Source: Roseicyclus sp.
Lineage (GTDB): Bacteria; Pseudomonadota; Alphaproteobacteria; Rhodobacterales; Rhodobacteraceae
Length of the DNA: 64,000 nt
Assembly: GCA_018401965.1 (NCBI GenBank)
Contig: JAGYJU010000006.1
Span: forward strand, 62,001 to 126,000
Direction: 5' to 3'
This document shows positions 51,472-60,834 of this stretch, piece after piece; the first letter of the stretch is position 1, and the number at the start of each line of letters is the position of its first letter. A model generated the notes under the pieces. That model did not search any database. It saw only the letters and a program-made list of their open reading frames with translations, and was not told the DNA's origin. The translations under genes and the position numbers were made by a program.

Positions 51472-54400
51472 TCATTCGGCGGCCCGCAAGGGCGGACGGG
51501 GCAGGGCCGTATCCTCTTCTGCCAGGGCGATTGCCTGATCGGGCTGGTCAGGCCCGTCAGCGGGGGCCGGACGCGGGTCTTCATCCCAGAAGACGGTCGG
51601 GTTGACGGCACGCCGCGCCTCGCGCTGCAGGGCGTAATCCTGGGCGCGGCGCCCCAGGCGGCCCACCCCCAGCCGCGCGATGCGCCGCCCCGCCCACCCC
51701 AGGATCGTCCAGAACCAGATGCGGAAGGCGAGAAGCGCCGGGGTGAAGATCAGCGTCAGCACCGTCGCGATGCCAAGCCCGAAGACCACCGCCGTGGCCA
51801 GCTGTTTCCACCACAGCGCCGTGGGGCTGTCGATGGTATAGCCGCCATTGCCGAAATCGAGCGTGATCCCGTACATCATCGGTGCCAGTCCGGCCATCGT
51901 GGTGATCGTGGTCAGTAGCACCGGGCGGATCCGCGCCTCGGCGGTGCGGGTGATCGCCTCGAGCCGGGGCATGTAGCGGGCATATTCCTGGTAGGTGTCG
52001 ATCAGCACGATGTTGTTGTTCACCACGATCCCCGCCAGCGCGACGATGCCGGTGCCGGTCATGATGATCGAGAAGGTCTGGTCCATCACCAGCATCCCGA
52101 TCAGCACGCCCGTCGTGGACAAGATCACCGCCAAAAGCACGAGCACGGAATTGTAGATCGAGTTGAACTGCGCCAGCAGGATGATGAACATCAGCCCCAG
52201 CGCCGCGCCAAAGGCCTGGCCCAGAAAGGCCTGGCTTTCGGCCTGTTCTTCCTGGTCGCCCGCCCAGTCCCAGCCGACCGAGGCGGGAAAGGGGCTTTCG
52301 GTTTCGATCCAGTCGGTCAGCGCCGCGATGCGTTCATTGGCATTGACGGGCACCAGCGACAGATCGCCCGCGCGCAGCCCATCGGCCAGTGCCCCGGCGG
52401 CAAGGGGGCCGGTCAGCTCGAAGACTTGCCAGCCGGTGTCGTCGATGGTGAAATCCGCCGCGCCCCCGGAGGTGTCGAACCCTGCATCGCGCAGGTAGGC
52501 CAGCGTCGCGCCCCCGGCGTCGGTGACGCGCGACAGGCCGCTGATCACATCGGCCTTGATGTCGAAGACGCGGGATTGGTCGATGCGGTTGATTTCGGCC
52601 AGTTGCGGCGCGGGGGTGTAGCTGATGAAATTGGACAGCGGCACCAGCCCGTCACGGGTGCGCACGCGCAGGCTGTCGAGGGTCGACAACACCCGCGCCT
52701 CCTCGGGGAAGCGCACGCGGATGTCGATTTCTTCGTCCGAGCTGGGCACCCGCATCGTGTCGAGAAGGATACCGCGCGTGACCAGTTGCACCATCGCGCC
52801 CACGGTGGCGACATCGGCACCGAAACGGCCCGCCGCCTCGACATCGACATCGATCTGCCAATCGATGCCGGGCAGGGGCAGGGTATCTTCGATCAGGGTC
52901 AGGCCGGGCATGGCGTCGAAATAGGCGCGCGCGATCCGGGTGGCCTCCTGCAAGGCGTCCCAATCGTCGCCCGACAGGCGCAGGTCGATGGGCTTGCCGC
53001 TGGCCGGGCCGCGCGATTGCGAAAAGATCTCGGTCTGGATGCCGGGGATCTGGTCGAGCCGGGCCTGCAACCGGTCCAGGATCAGGTCGCCATCATCGCG
53101 TGTGCCCCAGGGTTCGAGGTCAAGCTGAACCTGGCCGATGGTATCGGCGGGCGCGGCCACGCCACCGGTGTTGTTGTCCAGCCCGCCTTCGCCCGCGAAG
53201 GCAAAGACATCGCGCACGCCATCGGCCTGCATCACGATGTCTTCAACCTGGCGCACCAGCGCATCCTGTTCGGATACCGACAGGTTGCCGCGCGCACGCA
53301 CGTAGACGATGGCGTTTTCCGGCTCGCTTTCGACGAAGAATTCCACCCCGTTATTGTTGGCGCCGAAATAGGTGAAGGTGGCGATGACGAAAGCCGTCAC
53401 CGCGCCGATCATCACGACCGGCATCACCGGGTTGCCGACGATGGCGTGGATGACCCAGCCAAAGGGGGTGCGGCGATAGCCGGCCTCGACCCGCGCCTTG
53501 GGGCGTTCGATCAGCACCGAGCCGAGCAAGACCGACATTCCCACTGAGGCGAGGACGAACAGGATCGCGCCCGGTGCCATGCGCAGGATCGGGGCGGCAT
53601 CTGCGGGAACGGCGATCAGGACGCCGGGGTTGATGGTTTGCAGCGCCGCCATGAACATCAGGTAGCCCGTGACCAGCGTCAGCCCCAGGCGCAGCGCATA
53701 CCAGGGCAGCAGCGCCATGATCAGCGCCGTGCCCCGTTCGGTCAGCCGGGTGAACCGCGCGGCAACCCCGCCCAGAACCGGCAGGTAGACCAGCGCCACG
53801 ATCAGCGAGGCCGAGAGCACGAAAATCATCGTGATGGGCAACATGCCCATGAATTCGCCCGGAACACCGGGCCAGAACAGCATCGGCAAAAAGGCGCAAA
53901 GCGTGGTCGCGGTCGAGGCGACGACAGGCCAGAACATCCGCTTGGCGGCATCGGTATAGGCCTGCATCGGGCGCGCGCCCGCCTGCAGCCGCTTGTCGGC
54001 ATATTCCACCACCACAACCGCGCCATCCACCAGCATGCCCACGGCCAGGATCAGGCCGAACATCACGATATTGGAAATCGCGACGCCCATGATCCCCAGC
54101 AGCACGAAGGCCAGCATGAAGGAGGTCGGGATCGCAAAGCCCACCAGCATGGCGGAGCGTGTGCCCAGAGCTGCCAGCACCACGATCATCACCAGCGCGA
54201 TGGCGGTCAGAACCGAACCTTCCAGCTGGCGCACCATGTCGGCCACCGTCACCGATTGGTCGAGCGTGGTCGACACCCGCACCGAGGCCTGCAATTCCGG
54301 CGGCCAGCCGGCGCGGACCTGATCGACGGTTTCGCGCACCAGGGCCGCGGTGTCGATGATGTTGAAACCCTGCCGCTTGACCACCTGGAGCGCGACACTG

Positions 54401-55230
54401 GTTTCGCCGTTGAAGCGCGCGGTGCCGATGCGGTCCTGGTAGGTCAGCCGGATTTCCGCCAATTCGCCCAAGGTCACCACGCGGTCGCCGTTGACGGTGA
54501 TGGGCAAGGCATAGACATCGGCAGGGCTGTCGAAGCTGGACGGGATCTTGACGGAAATCGCGCCGCTTTCGGTGGTGACCTCGCCCGCCGCGATCAGCTG
54601 GTTGTTGTTGACCACCGCGTTGATCAGGTCGCCGGCGGTCACGTCATAGGCCTCGAGCGCGAGCGGGTCCAAGATGACCTCGAGCATCTCGTCGCGGGTG
54701 CCGGCAAGGCCTGCCTCAAGCACGGGCGACAAGGCTTCCAGCGCGTCCTGCATTTCATTGGCCAGCCGGATCATCGTGCGTTCCGGCGCATCGCCCGACA
54801 GCGCAACGATGACGATCGGGAACTCCGAGAAATTGATCTCGTTGATCGAATAGTTTTCCGCCCCTGTGGGGAACTGGCCTTCGGCGCGGCTCATCGCGTC
54901 GCGGACATCGGCGATGGTCGAGGATTTGTTCCAGCCGAATTCGAATTCGAGAAAGATCCCCGCGTAGCCTTCAGCGGCGGTCGAGGTGATCGTGGTCAGG
55001 CCGTCAAGATCCTGGAACTCGGCCTCCATCGGGCGCACCAGCAGCCGTTCGCTGTCTTCGGCGGAAATGCCCGGAAAGGGCACCGACACGAACAGCCCCG
55101 GAATATCGATATCCGGCTCGCCTTCCTTGGGCAGGCCGACATAGGCGGCGGTGCCCACGACCAGCGAGAGCACCACGAAGGCCACGACCATCCGCGCGCG
55201 GTCGGCGGCCCAATCGATCAAGCCGGTCAT
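51472..55230 (-). CDS. RND efflux pump permease (AcrB/HAE1 family)
   Basis: 1252 aa, an inner-membrane proton-driven efflux pump. It has the N-terminal helix, two periplasmic porter/docking halves and twelve core membrane helices. TM4 has the proton-relay region NIVMFGLILAVGMLVDGAVVVVEY. It is about 200 residues longer than AcrB; the extra sequence between TM6 and TM7 (about 490-600) contains two or three added hydrophobic segments, and the C-terminus has a ~60-residue cytosolic tail. The ATG overlaps the adaptor stop (ATGA). The operators at 56641-56705 control the pair. Substrate unknown. Confidence 0.93.
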   Translation of the reverse strand: MTGLIDWAADRARMVVAFVVLSLVVGTAAYVGLPKEGEPDIDIPGLFVSVPFPGISAEDSERLLVRPMEAEFQDLDGLTTITSTAAEGYAGIFLEFEFGWNKSSTIADVRDAMSRAEGQFPTGAENYSINEINFSEFPIVIVALSGDAPERTMIRLANEMQDALEALSPVLEAGLAGTRDEMLEVILDPLALEAYDVTAGDLINAVVNNNQLIAAGEVTTESGAISVKIPSSFDSPADVYALPITVNGDRVVTLGELAEIRLTYQDRIGTARFNGETSVALQVVKRQGFNIIDTAALVRETVDQVRAGWPPELQASVRVSTTLDQSVTVADMVRQLEGSVLTAIALVMIVVLAALGTRSAMLVGFAIPTSFMLAFVLLGIMGVAISNIVMFGLILAVGMLVDGAVVVVEYADKRLQAGARPMQAYTDAAKRMFWPVVASTATTLCAFLPMLFWPGVPGEFMGMLPITMIFVLSASLIVALVYLPVLGGVAARFTRLTERGTALIMALLPWYALRLGLTLVTGYLMFMAALQTINPGVLIAVPADAAPILRMAPGAILFVLASVGMSVLLGSVLIERPKARVEAGYRRTPFGWVIHAIVGNPVMPVVMIGAVTAFVIATFTYFGANNNGVEFFVESEPENAIVYVRARGNLSVSEQDALVRQVEDIVMQADGVRDVFAFAGEGGLDNNTGGVAAPADTIGQVQLDLEPWGTRDDGDLILDRLQARLDQIPGIQTEIFSQSRGPASGKPIDLRLSGDDWDALQEATRIARAYFDAMPGLTLIEDTLPLPGIDWQIDVDVEAAGRFGADVATVGAMVQLVTRGILLDTMRVPSSDEEIDIRVRFPEEARVLSTLDSLRVRTRDGLVPLSNFISYTPAPQLAEINRIDQSRVFDIKADVISGLSRVTDAGGATLAYLRDAGFDTSGGAADFTIDDTGWQVFELTGPLAAGALADGLRAGDLSLVPVNANERIAALTDWIETESPFPASVGWDWAGDQEEQAESQAFLGQAFGAALGLMFIILLAQFNSIYNSVLVLLAVILSTTGVLIGMLVMDQTFSIIMTGTGIVALAGIVVNNNIVLIDTYQEYARYMPRLEAITRTAEARIRPVLLTTITTMAGLAPMMYGITLDFGNGGYTIDSPTALWWKQLATAVVFGLGIATVLTLIFTPALLAFRIWFWTILGWAGRRIARLGVGRLGRRAQDYALQREARRAVNPTVFWDEDPRPAPADGPDQPDQAIALAEEDTALPRPPLRAAE

Positions 55231-56525
55231 TGTGTCAGCTCCTCGTAGGTGACGCGCACGGGTGTGCCATCGGTGACGAATTCCTGGCCGACGGTGATCA
55301 CGTCGGCCACCTCGGGCAGACCGGCCAGCCAGACACCATTGGCGGTGTCGCGGATCATCCGCACGGGGGCGAAGCGCACGATCCCGTCGATCACCACGCG
55401 CAAGCCAAGCGTGCCATCGTCCGACAGCGTCATGGCCGAAGCGGGCAGAAGATGCGCCGAGGTGCCCTCGGTCTGGATCGCGATATCGGCGGTCTGGCCA
55501 TCGCGGATCGATTGATCGGCGTTGTCCACGGTGATCTCGACGCGGAAGGTGCGCGTTTGCGGATCGGCCGAGCGGCTGAGAAAACTCACCTGGCCCGTGA
55601 CCTCGCGGCCCGAGGCCAGCCGCGCGCCGGCCGTCGCGCCGACGATGACGCGGTCGACCTGCGCTTCAGGCACGAAGCCCACCAGCTTGATCGGGTCCAG
55701 CTGGATGATCGTGGCGCAGGGGGTGCCGGGCTGCATCAGGCTGCCCAGTTCGGCGCTGTCGCTTTCCAACAGCCCGCCAAAGGGCGCGTGGATCTGCAGC
55801 CGGGTCAATTCTTCCTCGGCGCGGGTCACGGCGGCCTCGGCGGCAAGGATGCCGCTTTGCGCGCTCTGGATCGCGGCCTGCGCCGCCTCGACGCTGGCGG
55901 CGGCCGATTGCACGGCGGCCTCGGCCGCGGAGACGCCCGCCGCCGCGCTGGCGGCGCGTGTTTCAGAGCCATAGCCGCTTTCGTTCAGGCGCGATGCGGC
56001 GTTGCCATCGATGCGGGCGGCGGTCAGCGCCGCCTCGGCCTCGGCCTGGCGGGCGCGCGCGACAGGCAGGCCTGCCTGCGCTTCGGGCAGGCGCGCCTGC
56101 GCCTCGAGCAGCCGTGCCTCGGCTTCGGCAAGGGCCGACAGGCGCGTGCCCGGATCGATTTCACACAGCAATTGCCCGGTTGCCACCTCTGCCCCGGCGC
56201 GCAGGGGAACCGACACGATCCGCCCCGATGTTTCGGCCGAAACGACGACCTGGCGCATCGCCTCGGTGCGGCCGCGCAGCACCACGGCATTGCCCGTCAC
56301 CTGCGCGCTGGATCGACGGACGACGACAGGCACGGCATTGTCATCGGGCGCCTCGGGCGCGATGGCGATTTCGGGCGTTTGCGGCGCTTCTTGGGCGCTG
56401 CTGCCGTCTTCGGTCTCGGCCCCGCCGAAACGCGCGGCAAAGCCCAACAGGGCGTCGCGATCAAGGATCAGGAAATACAAAGCGACGCACACAAGAGCGG
56501 CGGTGACGATCGGAAAAATGCGCAT
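55227..56525 (-). CDS. RND efflux periplasmic adaptor (membrane fusion protein)
   Basis: 432 aa. An N-terminal membrane anchor (VTAALVCVALYFLIL) is followed by an acidic linker. The adaptor then has half-lipoyl strands (VVVSAETSGRIVSVPLRAGAEV and LLESDSAELGSLMQPG), a long Ala/Glu coiled-coil hairpin (about 130-235), and a beta-barrel part. It connects the RND pump to an outer-membrane channel that is not encoded here. ATG 56525 has AAGGA 5 nt upstream. Its 3' end overlaps the pump gene by 4 bp. Confidence 0.92.
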   Translation of the reverse strand: MRIFPIVTAALVCVALYFLILDRDALLGFAARFGGAETEDGSSAQEAPQTPEIAIAPEAPDDNAVPVVVRRSSAQVTGNAVVLRGRTEAMRQVVVSAETSGRIVSVPLRAGAEVATGQLLCEIDPGTRLSALAEAEARLLEAQARLPEAQAGLPVARARQAEAEAALTAARIDGNAASRLNESGYGSETRAASAAAGVSAAEAAVQSAAASVEAAQAAIQSAQSGILAAEAAVTRAEEELTRLQIHAPFGGLLESDSAELGSLMQPGTPCATIIQLDPIKLVGFVPEAQVDRVIVGATAGARLASGREVTGQVSFLSRSADPQTRTFRVEITVDNADQSIRDGQTADIAIQTEGTSAHLLPASAMTLSDDGTLGLRVVIDGIVRFAPVRMIRDTANGVWLAGLPEVADVITVGQEFVTDGTPVRVTYEELTQ

Positions 56526-56640
56526 TCTGGTCCTTGTCCTCGAGCGATCTTGCTGGCCGATCCCGCTGGAACGGCGTGTCAGGCTGGCCCCCCATGGGCA
56601 GCGTCATCGGGCCGGGTTGTGCCCCTTGTCCCGCTTTACG

Positions 56641-56705
56641 CTAAACCGACCGGTTCAGATTAGTTTTTTCTGCGCCGCCGCGCAAGACTGAACGAAACGG
56701 TTTAG
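56641..56705 (-). promoter_or_regulatory. Efflux operon promoter with two flanking operators
   Basis: Two 18-bp inverted repeats, CTAAACCGACCGGTTCAG (56641-56658) and CTGAACGAAACGGTTTAG (56688-56705), are reverse-complement relatives of each other. Between them on the minus strand is TTGCGC, a 17-bp spacer and TAATCT, so a repressor would cover the -10 and the region before the -35. The site style fits a TetR-family repressor. No regulator gene lies next to the operon; the 280-bp region up to 56805 shows no convincing gene. Confidence 0.65.
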
Positions 56706-56805
56706 TTGTGGCAGATGAATTGGGCCGGGCCTTGCGGGGACTGGTCGCATCGGGCTAAGACGCGGTAAGGTTTCGGATGCCCGGCAGAACCGGGGCGGGG
56801 GCGCT

Positions 56806-57570
56806 ATGTCGAACAGCGACAGTTTCATCGAAGAGGTGACGGACGAGCTTCGGCGCGACCGGCTGTTTGCCTTGATGCGCAAATGGGGCTGGCTGGCGGC
56901 CTTGATCGTCGCGGGGCTTGTGGGCGGGGCGGCCTGGCTGGAATACAGCCGCGCCCAGGACCGCGCCGCCGCCGAAGCCTTTGGTGACGCGGTGATCACG
57001 GCGCTGGACCAGGCCGACCCGCAGGCGCGCGTGGCAGCGCTTGACGCGGTCGTGGCCGACACCGCCGGGGCGCGGGTCATCGTGGCGCTCTTGGCGGCGG
57101 GCGAAGTGGCGCAGGGTGGCGAAGGCGCAGAGGCTGCGGCGGCGCGGCTGCGCAGCGCGGCCGAAGCCGCCGATGTGCCGCGCCAATACCGCGATCTCGC
57201 GCTGTTGCGGGCCGAGATGCTGGCGCCCTCCGATGCCGATACGGCGCAATTGATCTTGGGGCGCTTGGCGGAACCCGGCGCGCCCTATGCCGGGCTGGCC
57301 GAGGAACAGCTTGCGCTTCTCGATCTGCGCAGGGGCGACCTGGATGCAGCGCTTGACCGGCTGCGCGCGCTCGAACGCAGCGCAGCCGCCACGCCGGGCT
57401 TGCAACAACGCGCGTCTCAGTTGATTGTGGCCCTCGAAGCGGGATCGCGGTTGACCGACACCGCACCCGAACCCGTTGCCACGCCGGGCCCTGATCAGCT
57501 CTTGGCGCCGGCAGCCGACGAGGGACCAGATGCGGAGGCCGCAAATCCGGCCCCTGCCGACAACAACTGA
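56806..57570 (+). CDS. YfgM-like membrane protein with TPR-type repeats
   Basis: 254 aa. A cytosolic N-terminus (SNSDSFIEEVTDELRRDRLF) and one membrane segment (about 28-48) are followed by helical TPR-like repeats in the periplasm (about 50-215) and an acidic Pro/Ala tail. In enterobacteria YfgM sits beside BamB and associates with the SecYEG-PpiD site. Here too the next gene is bamB, 39 nt downstream. ATG 56806 lies after a GGGGCGGGGG site. Confidence 0.82.
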   Translation: MSNSDSFIEEVTDELRRDRLFALMRKWGWLAALIVAGLVGGAAWLEYSRAQDRAAAEAFGDAVITALDQADPQARVAALDAVVADTAGARVIVALLAAGEVAQGGEGAEAAAARLRSAAEAADVPRQYRDLALLRAEMLAPSDADTAQLILGRLAEPGAPYAGLAEEQLALLDLRRGDLDAALDRLRALERSAAATPGLQQRASQLIVALEAGSRLTDTAPEPVATPGPDQLLAPAADEGPDAEAANPAPADNN

Positions 57571-57609
57571 TCCGTCCCTTGGACGGCAAAACAGGAAGGC
57601 CGGCGGCAG

Positions 57610-58998
57610 ATGACCGGGGTTGAGGGCAGAACAGCGGATCACCGCAAAGGGCACAACGGGCGCATCCGGGCTGGGGCTTTGGGCATGGTGGCGCTTTTGG
57701 CGCTCGCCGCCTGCGAGCGTGACACGGTGCTTCCGGGGGAACGCTTTGGCACCCGCACCCCGCTGGAGGCAACGCTGCCCGGCGAAGACGGGCGCGCCGC
57801 AGCCTCGCGTGTCGGCGATCTTGATGCGACCCGCGACATTTCCCTGCCGACGGCCACGCGCCTGGCCGATTGGCCCAGCCGGGGCTACAGCACCGCGAAC
57901 CTGATCCCGCATGCCGCCCTGTCGGCCACCCCGGTGGAACTTTGGGCAACCCCCATCGGCACCGGCAATTCGCGCCGCAACCGCATCGGCACCGACCCGG
58001 TGGCGGGCGGCGGCCTGGTCTATACCATCGATGCCGCCGCACAGGTGCAGGCGACCGCCCTTGTCAATGGCGCGCCCGCCTGGGTGGCAAGCCTGGTGCC
58101 CGATTTCGACCGGGGCGGCAACGCGTCGGGCGGTGGTTTGGCGCTGGAGGGCGGTCGGCTTTATGCCACCACGCCCTATGGCGAGGTTCTCGCGCTCGAT
58201 GCCGCGTCGGGGGCGGTGATCTGGCGGCAAAGGCTTGGGTCCGTGCTGGGCGCGCCGACGGTGTCGGGCGGGTTGATCTACGTGGTGGGCCGCAATTCGG
58301 AGGCTTGGGCGATCGACGCCGAAGATGGCCGCCTGCGCTGGAGCGTGCCAAGTTCGGATGCGCCCTCGGTCCTGGTCGGTGGCGCGGCCCCCGCCATCGC
58401 GGAGGGACGGGTGATTTTCCCCTTCCCCTCGGGCGAACTTGTCGCGGCCTTTCCGAATACGGGGGCTACGCTGTGGAATTCCTTTGTCGCGGGGGGGCGT
58501 CTGGGCACGGCCTATGCGGGGATCAACGACATCACCTCCGACCCGGTCGTGGTCGGCGGAACGGTCTACGCGGGCAACCAGTCGGGCCGCGTGGTGGCGA
58601 TGGAGGCACGCAGCGGCACCCGGCAATGGACCGCGACGGAGGGCGCCTATTCGCCGGTCATCGTGGCGGGCGGCGCGGTGTTCTTCGTCTCTGACCGCAA
58701 TGAATTGATCCGGTTGGACGCCAGCGATGGCAGCCGTGTCTGGGGCACGGAATTGCCGCTCTACCAGGCCAATCGCACGCGGCGGCGCCAGGCGGTGTTC
58801 ACCCATTACGGCCCGGTTCTGGCGGGGGGCAACCTGATCGTGGCCTCGGGCGACGGGGTGATCCGCATCTTCGCCCCCGATAGCGGCGCGTTGACCGGCA
58901 CGCTGGAGCTGCGCGGCGGGGCTGCGGCCCATCCCATCGTCGTGGACGACACCTTGCTGGTGGTCAGCCAGGACGGGCGGCTGCACGCCTATCGGTAG
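57610..58998 (+). CDS. bamB: Outer-membrane assembly lipoprotein BamB (PQQ-like beta-propeller)
   Basis: 462 aa. A lipoprotein signal ends LALAAC, with Cys35 as the likely lipidated residue after a long n-region. The mature part is an eight-bladed beta-propeller with repeated motifs such as LYATTPYGEVLALDAASGAVIW and VYAGNQSGRVVAMEARSGTRQW. In the Bam complex it assists folding of outer-membrane proteins. ATG 57610 has AGGAAGG upstream; a later ATG (codon 26) would still give a signal peptide. It ends before REP-like repeats. Confidence 0.88.
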   Translation: MTGVEGRTADHRKGHNGRIRAGALGMVALLALAACERDTVLPGERFGTRTPLEATLPGEDGRAAASRVGDLDATRDISLPTATRLADWPSRGYSTANLIPHAALSATPVELWATPIGTGNSRRNRIGTDPVAGGGLVYTIDAAAQVQATALVNGAPAWVASLVPDFDRGGNASGGGLALEGGRLYATTPYGEVLALDAASGAVIWRQRLGSVLGAPTVSGGLIYVVGRNSEAWAIDAEDGRLRWSVPSSDAPSVLVGGAAPAIAEGRVIFPFPSGELVAAFPNTGATLWNSFVAGGRLGTAYAGINDITSDPVVVGGTVYAGNQSGRVVAMEARSGTRQWTATEGAYSPVIVAGGAVFFVSDRNELIRLDASDGSRVWGTELPLYQANRTRRRQAVFTHYGPVLAGGNLIVASGDGVIRIFAPDSGALTGTLELRGGAAAHPIVVDDTLLVVSQDGRLHAYR

Positions 58999-59021
58999 GG
59001 CAAGGGCCGCTTGCCGGTTTC

Positions 59022-59072
59022 AGGTGGGCAAGGTGGGCAGATTGCCCGTGACAGGTGGGCAGATTGCCCACC
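59022..59072. repeat. REP-like palindromes between bamB and guaA
   Basis: GGTGGGCAGATTGCCCACC at 59054-59072 is identical to the palindrome at 32058-32076. A partial copy (GGTGGGCAGATTGCCC) lies at 59032-59047, and a half copy (AGGTGGGCA) at 59022-59030. The cluster fills the gap between convergent bamB and guaA and may end both transcripts. Confidence 0.75.
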
Positions 59073-59077
59073 GTACG

Positions 59078-60664
59078 TTATTCCCATTCGATGGTGCCGG
59101 GGGGCTTTGACGTGATGTCATAGGTCACGCGGTTGATCCCCTTGACCTCGTTGATGATCCGCGTCGCGGTTTCGCCAAGGAAATCGTGGGTGAAGGGATA
59201 GTAATCCGCCGTCATCCCATCGACCGACGTGACCGCGCGCAGCGCGCAGGCGAAATCATAGGTCCGCCCGTCGCCCATCACGCCCACGGTGCGCACCGGC
59301 AGGATCGCCACGAAGGCCTGCCAGATCTCGTCATACAGCCCGTGCTTGCGGATCTGGTCGATGAAGACGGCATCGGCGCGGCGCAGGATCGCGAGCTTCT
59401 CGCGCGTGATCTCGCCCGGGCAGCGGATCGCAAGGCCGGGGCCGGGAAAGGGATGGCGGCCGATGAAACTGTCGGGCAGGCCCAGCTCGCGGCCCAGCGC
59501 GCGCACCTCGTCCTTGAACAATTCGCGCAAGGGTTCGACCAGCTTCAGGCCCATCTTTTCCGGCAGGCCGCCGACATTGTGGTGCGACTTGATCGTGACC
59601 GAGGGCCCGCCCGAGAAGCTGACCGATTCGATCACATCGGGGTAGAGCGTGCCCTGCGCCAGAAACGCCGCGCCTTCGATCTGGTCGGCGTAATGCTGGA
59701 ACACGTCGATGAACAGGCGGCCGATGATCTTGCGCTTGGTTTCGGGGTCCGACACGCCATCCAGCTCGCCCAGGAAGCGGTCGCTTTCCTCGGCATGGAT
59801 CAACGGGATGTTGTAGGTGTCGCGGAACATGGTCACGACCTGCTCCGCCTCGTCCTGGCGCAACAGCCCGTGATCGACGAAAACGCAGGTCAACTGATCG
59901 CCGATGGCCTCGTGGATCAGAACGGCGGCGACAGAGCTGTCGACCCCGCCCGACAAGCCGCAGATGACCTTTGCATCGCCCACCTGGTCGCGGATCGCGC
60001 GGATCGCTTCCTCGCGGTAGGCCTTCATCGTCCAGTCGCCGGTAAAGCCCGCCAGCTTCACGAAATTCTCGTAAAGCGCGCGGCCATTGGGGGTGTGGTG
60101 CACCTCGGGGTGGAACTGCACGGCGTAAAAGCGGCGGTCCAGATCGGCGGTGATGGCAAAGGGCGCGCCGGGCGACGTGCCCAGAACGTCGAAACCGGGT
60201 GCAATTTCAGAGACATGATCGCCATGGCTCATCCAGACCTGTTCGCGGCCCCCAGCGGTGAACCAGCCGGCCAGGAACTCTGTCGCGGTGCCTGCGGGCG
60301 TGACATAGGCACGGCCGAATTCGGCGGTGGCATGTTCGCCCGCCTCTACCTTGCCGCCCAGGTCCTGCATCATCACCTGTTGGCCGTAACAGATGCCCAG
60401 GATCGGCACGCCCAGGGTGTAGACGCTGGCCGGCGGGCGGGGCGATCCGGCGCGCGTCACGCTGTCGGGGCCGCCCGAAAAGATCACCGCCTTCGGCGCG
60501 AACTCGGCCAGGAAGGCGTCGGTGACGCTTTGGTAGGGGTGGATCTCGCAATAGACATGCAGCTCGCGCAGGCGGCGGGCGATCAATTGCGTGACCTGGC
60601 TGCCGAAATCGATGATCAGCAGGCGGTCGTGGTCTTGCGGGTCTGGGACAGCTTGGGTGTTCAT
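59078..60664 (-). CDS. guaA: GMP synthase (glutamine-hydrolysing)
   Basis: 528 aa. It converts XMP to GMP. The N-terminal class I amidotransferase domain has the Cys nucleophile in GICYGQQVM and His/Glu in QFHPEVHHT. The ATP-pyrophosphatase loop is [12 protein letters not shown]. The C-terminal dimerisation domain has [15 protein letters not shown] and ends KPPGTIEWE, as expected for the family. ATG 60664 starts with [21 protein letters not shown]. It is divergent from the MttB-family gene. Confidence 0.97.
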   Translation of the reverse strand: MNTQAVPDPQDHDRLLIIDFGSQVTQLIARRLRELHVYCEIHPYQSVTDAFLAEFAPKAVIFSGGPDSVTRAGSPRPPASVYTLGVPILGICYGQQVMMQDLGGKVEAGEHATAEFGRAYVTPAGTATEFLAGWFTAGGREQVWMSHGDHVSEIAPGFDVLGTSPGAPFAITADLDRRFYAVQFHPEVHHTPNGRALYENFVKLAGFTGDWTMKAYREEAIRAIRDQVGDAKVICGLSGGVDSSVAAVLIHEAIGDQLTCVFVDHGLLRQDEAEQVVTMFRDTYNIPLIHAEESDRFLGELDGVSDPETKRKIIGRLFIDVFQHYADQIEGAAFLAQGTLYPDVIESVSFSGGPSVTIKSHHNVGGLPEKMGLKLVEPLRELFKDEVRALGRELGLPDSFIGRHPFPGPGLAIRCPGEITREKLAILRRADAVFIDQIRKHGLYDEIWQAFVAILPVRTVGVMGDGRTYDFACALRAVTSVDGMTADYYPFTHDFLGETATRIINEVKGINRVTYDITSKPPGTIEWE

Positions 60665-60834
60665 GCCCCCGCATTAGAACCGCGCGATTGCCCTTGCAAG
60701 CCCGGCTTGTGGCTGCCGGGCGCGCGCGCATGTCGCTTTCCCCCGCAGGGTGCCGCAATCTACCCTCGACGCGCGGGCCCCAAGCTGTAGGACTGCGCCA
60801 GCAACACGAAGCTCACCCCAGGGGAGAACGGGAC

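Noticed and set aside
56680-56758. Remnant of a TetR regulator gene upstream of the efflux operon
   Set aside because: A short plus-strand frame ends VADELGRALRGLVASG, vaguely like a regulator C-terminus, but it has no start, helix-turn-helix or length and overlaps the operator.
56755-58986. 743-residue open frame antisense to the YfgM-like and bamB genes
   Set aside because: It spans two clear plus-strand genes and their gap and has a shadow-type composition.
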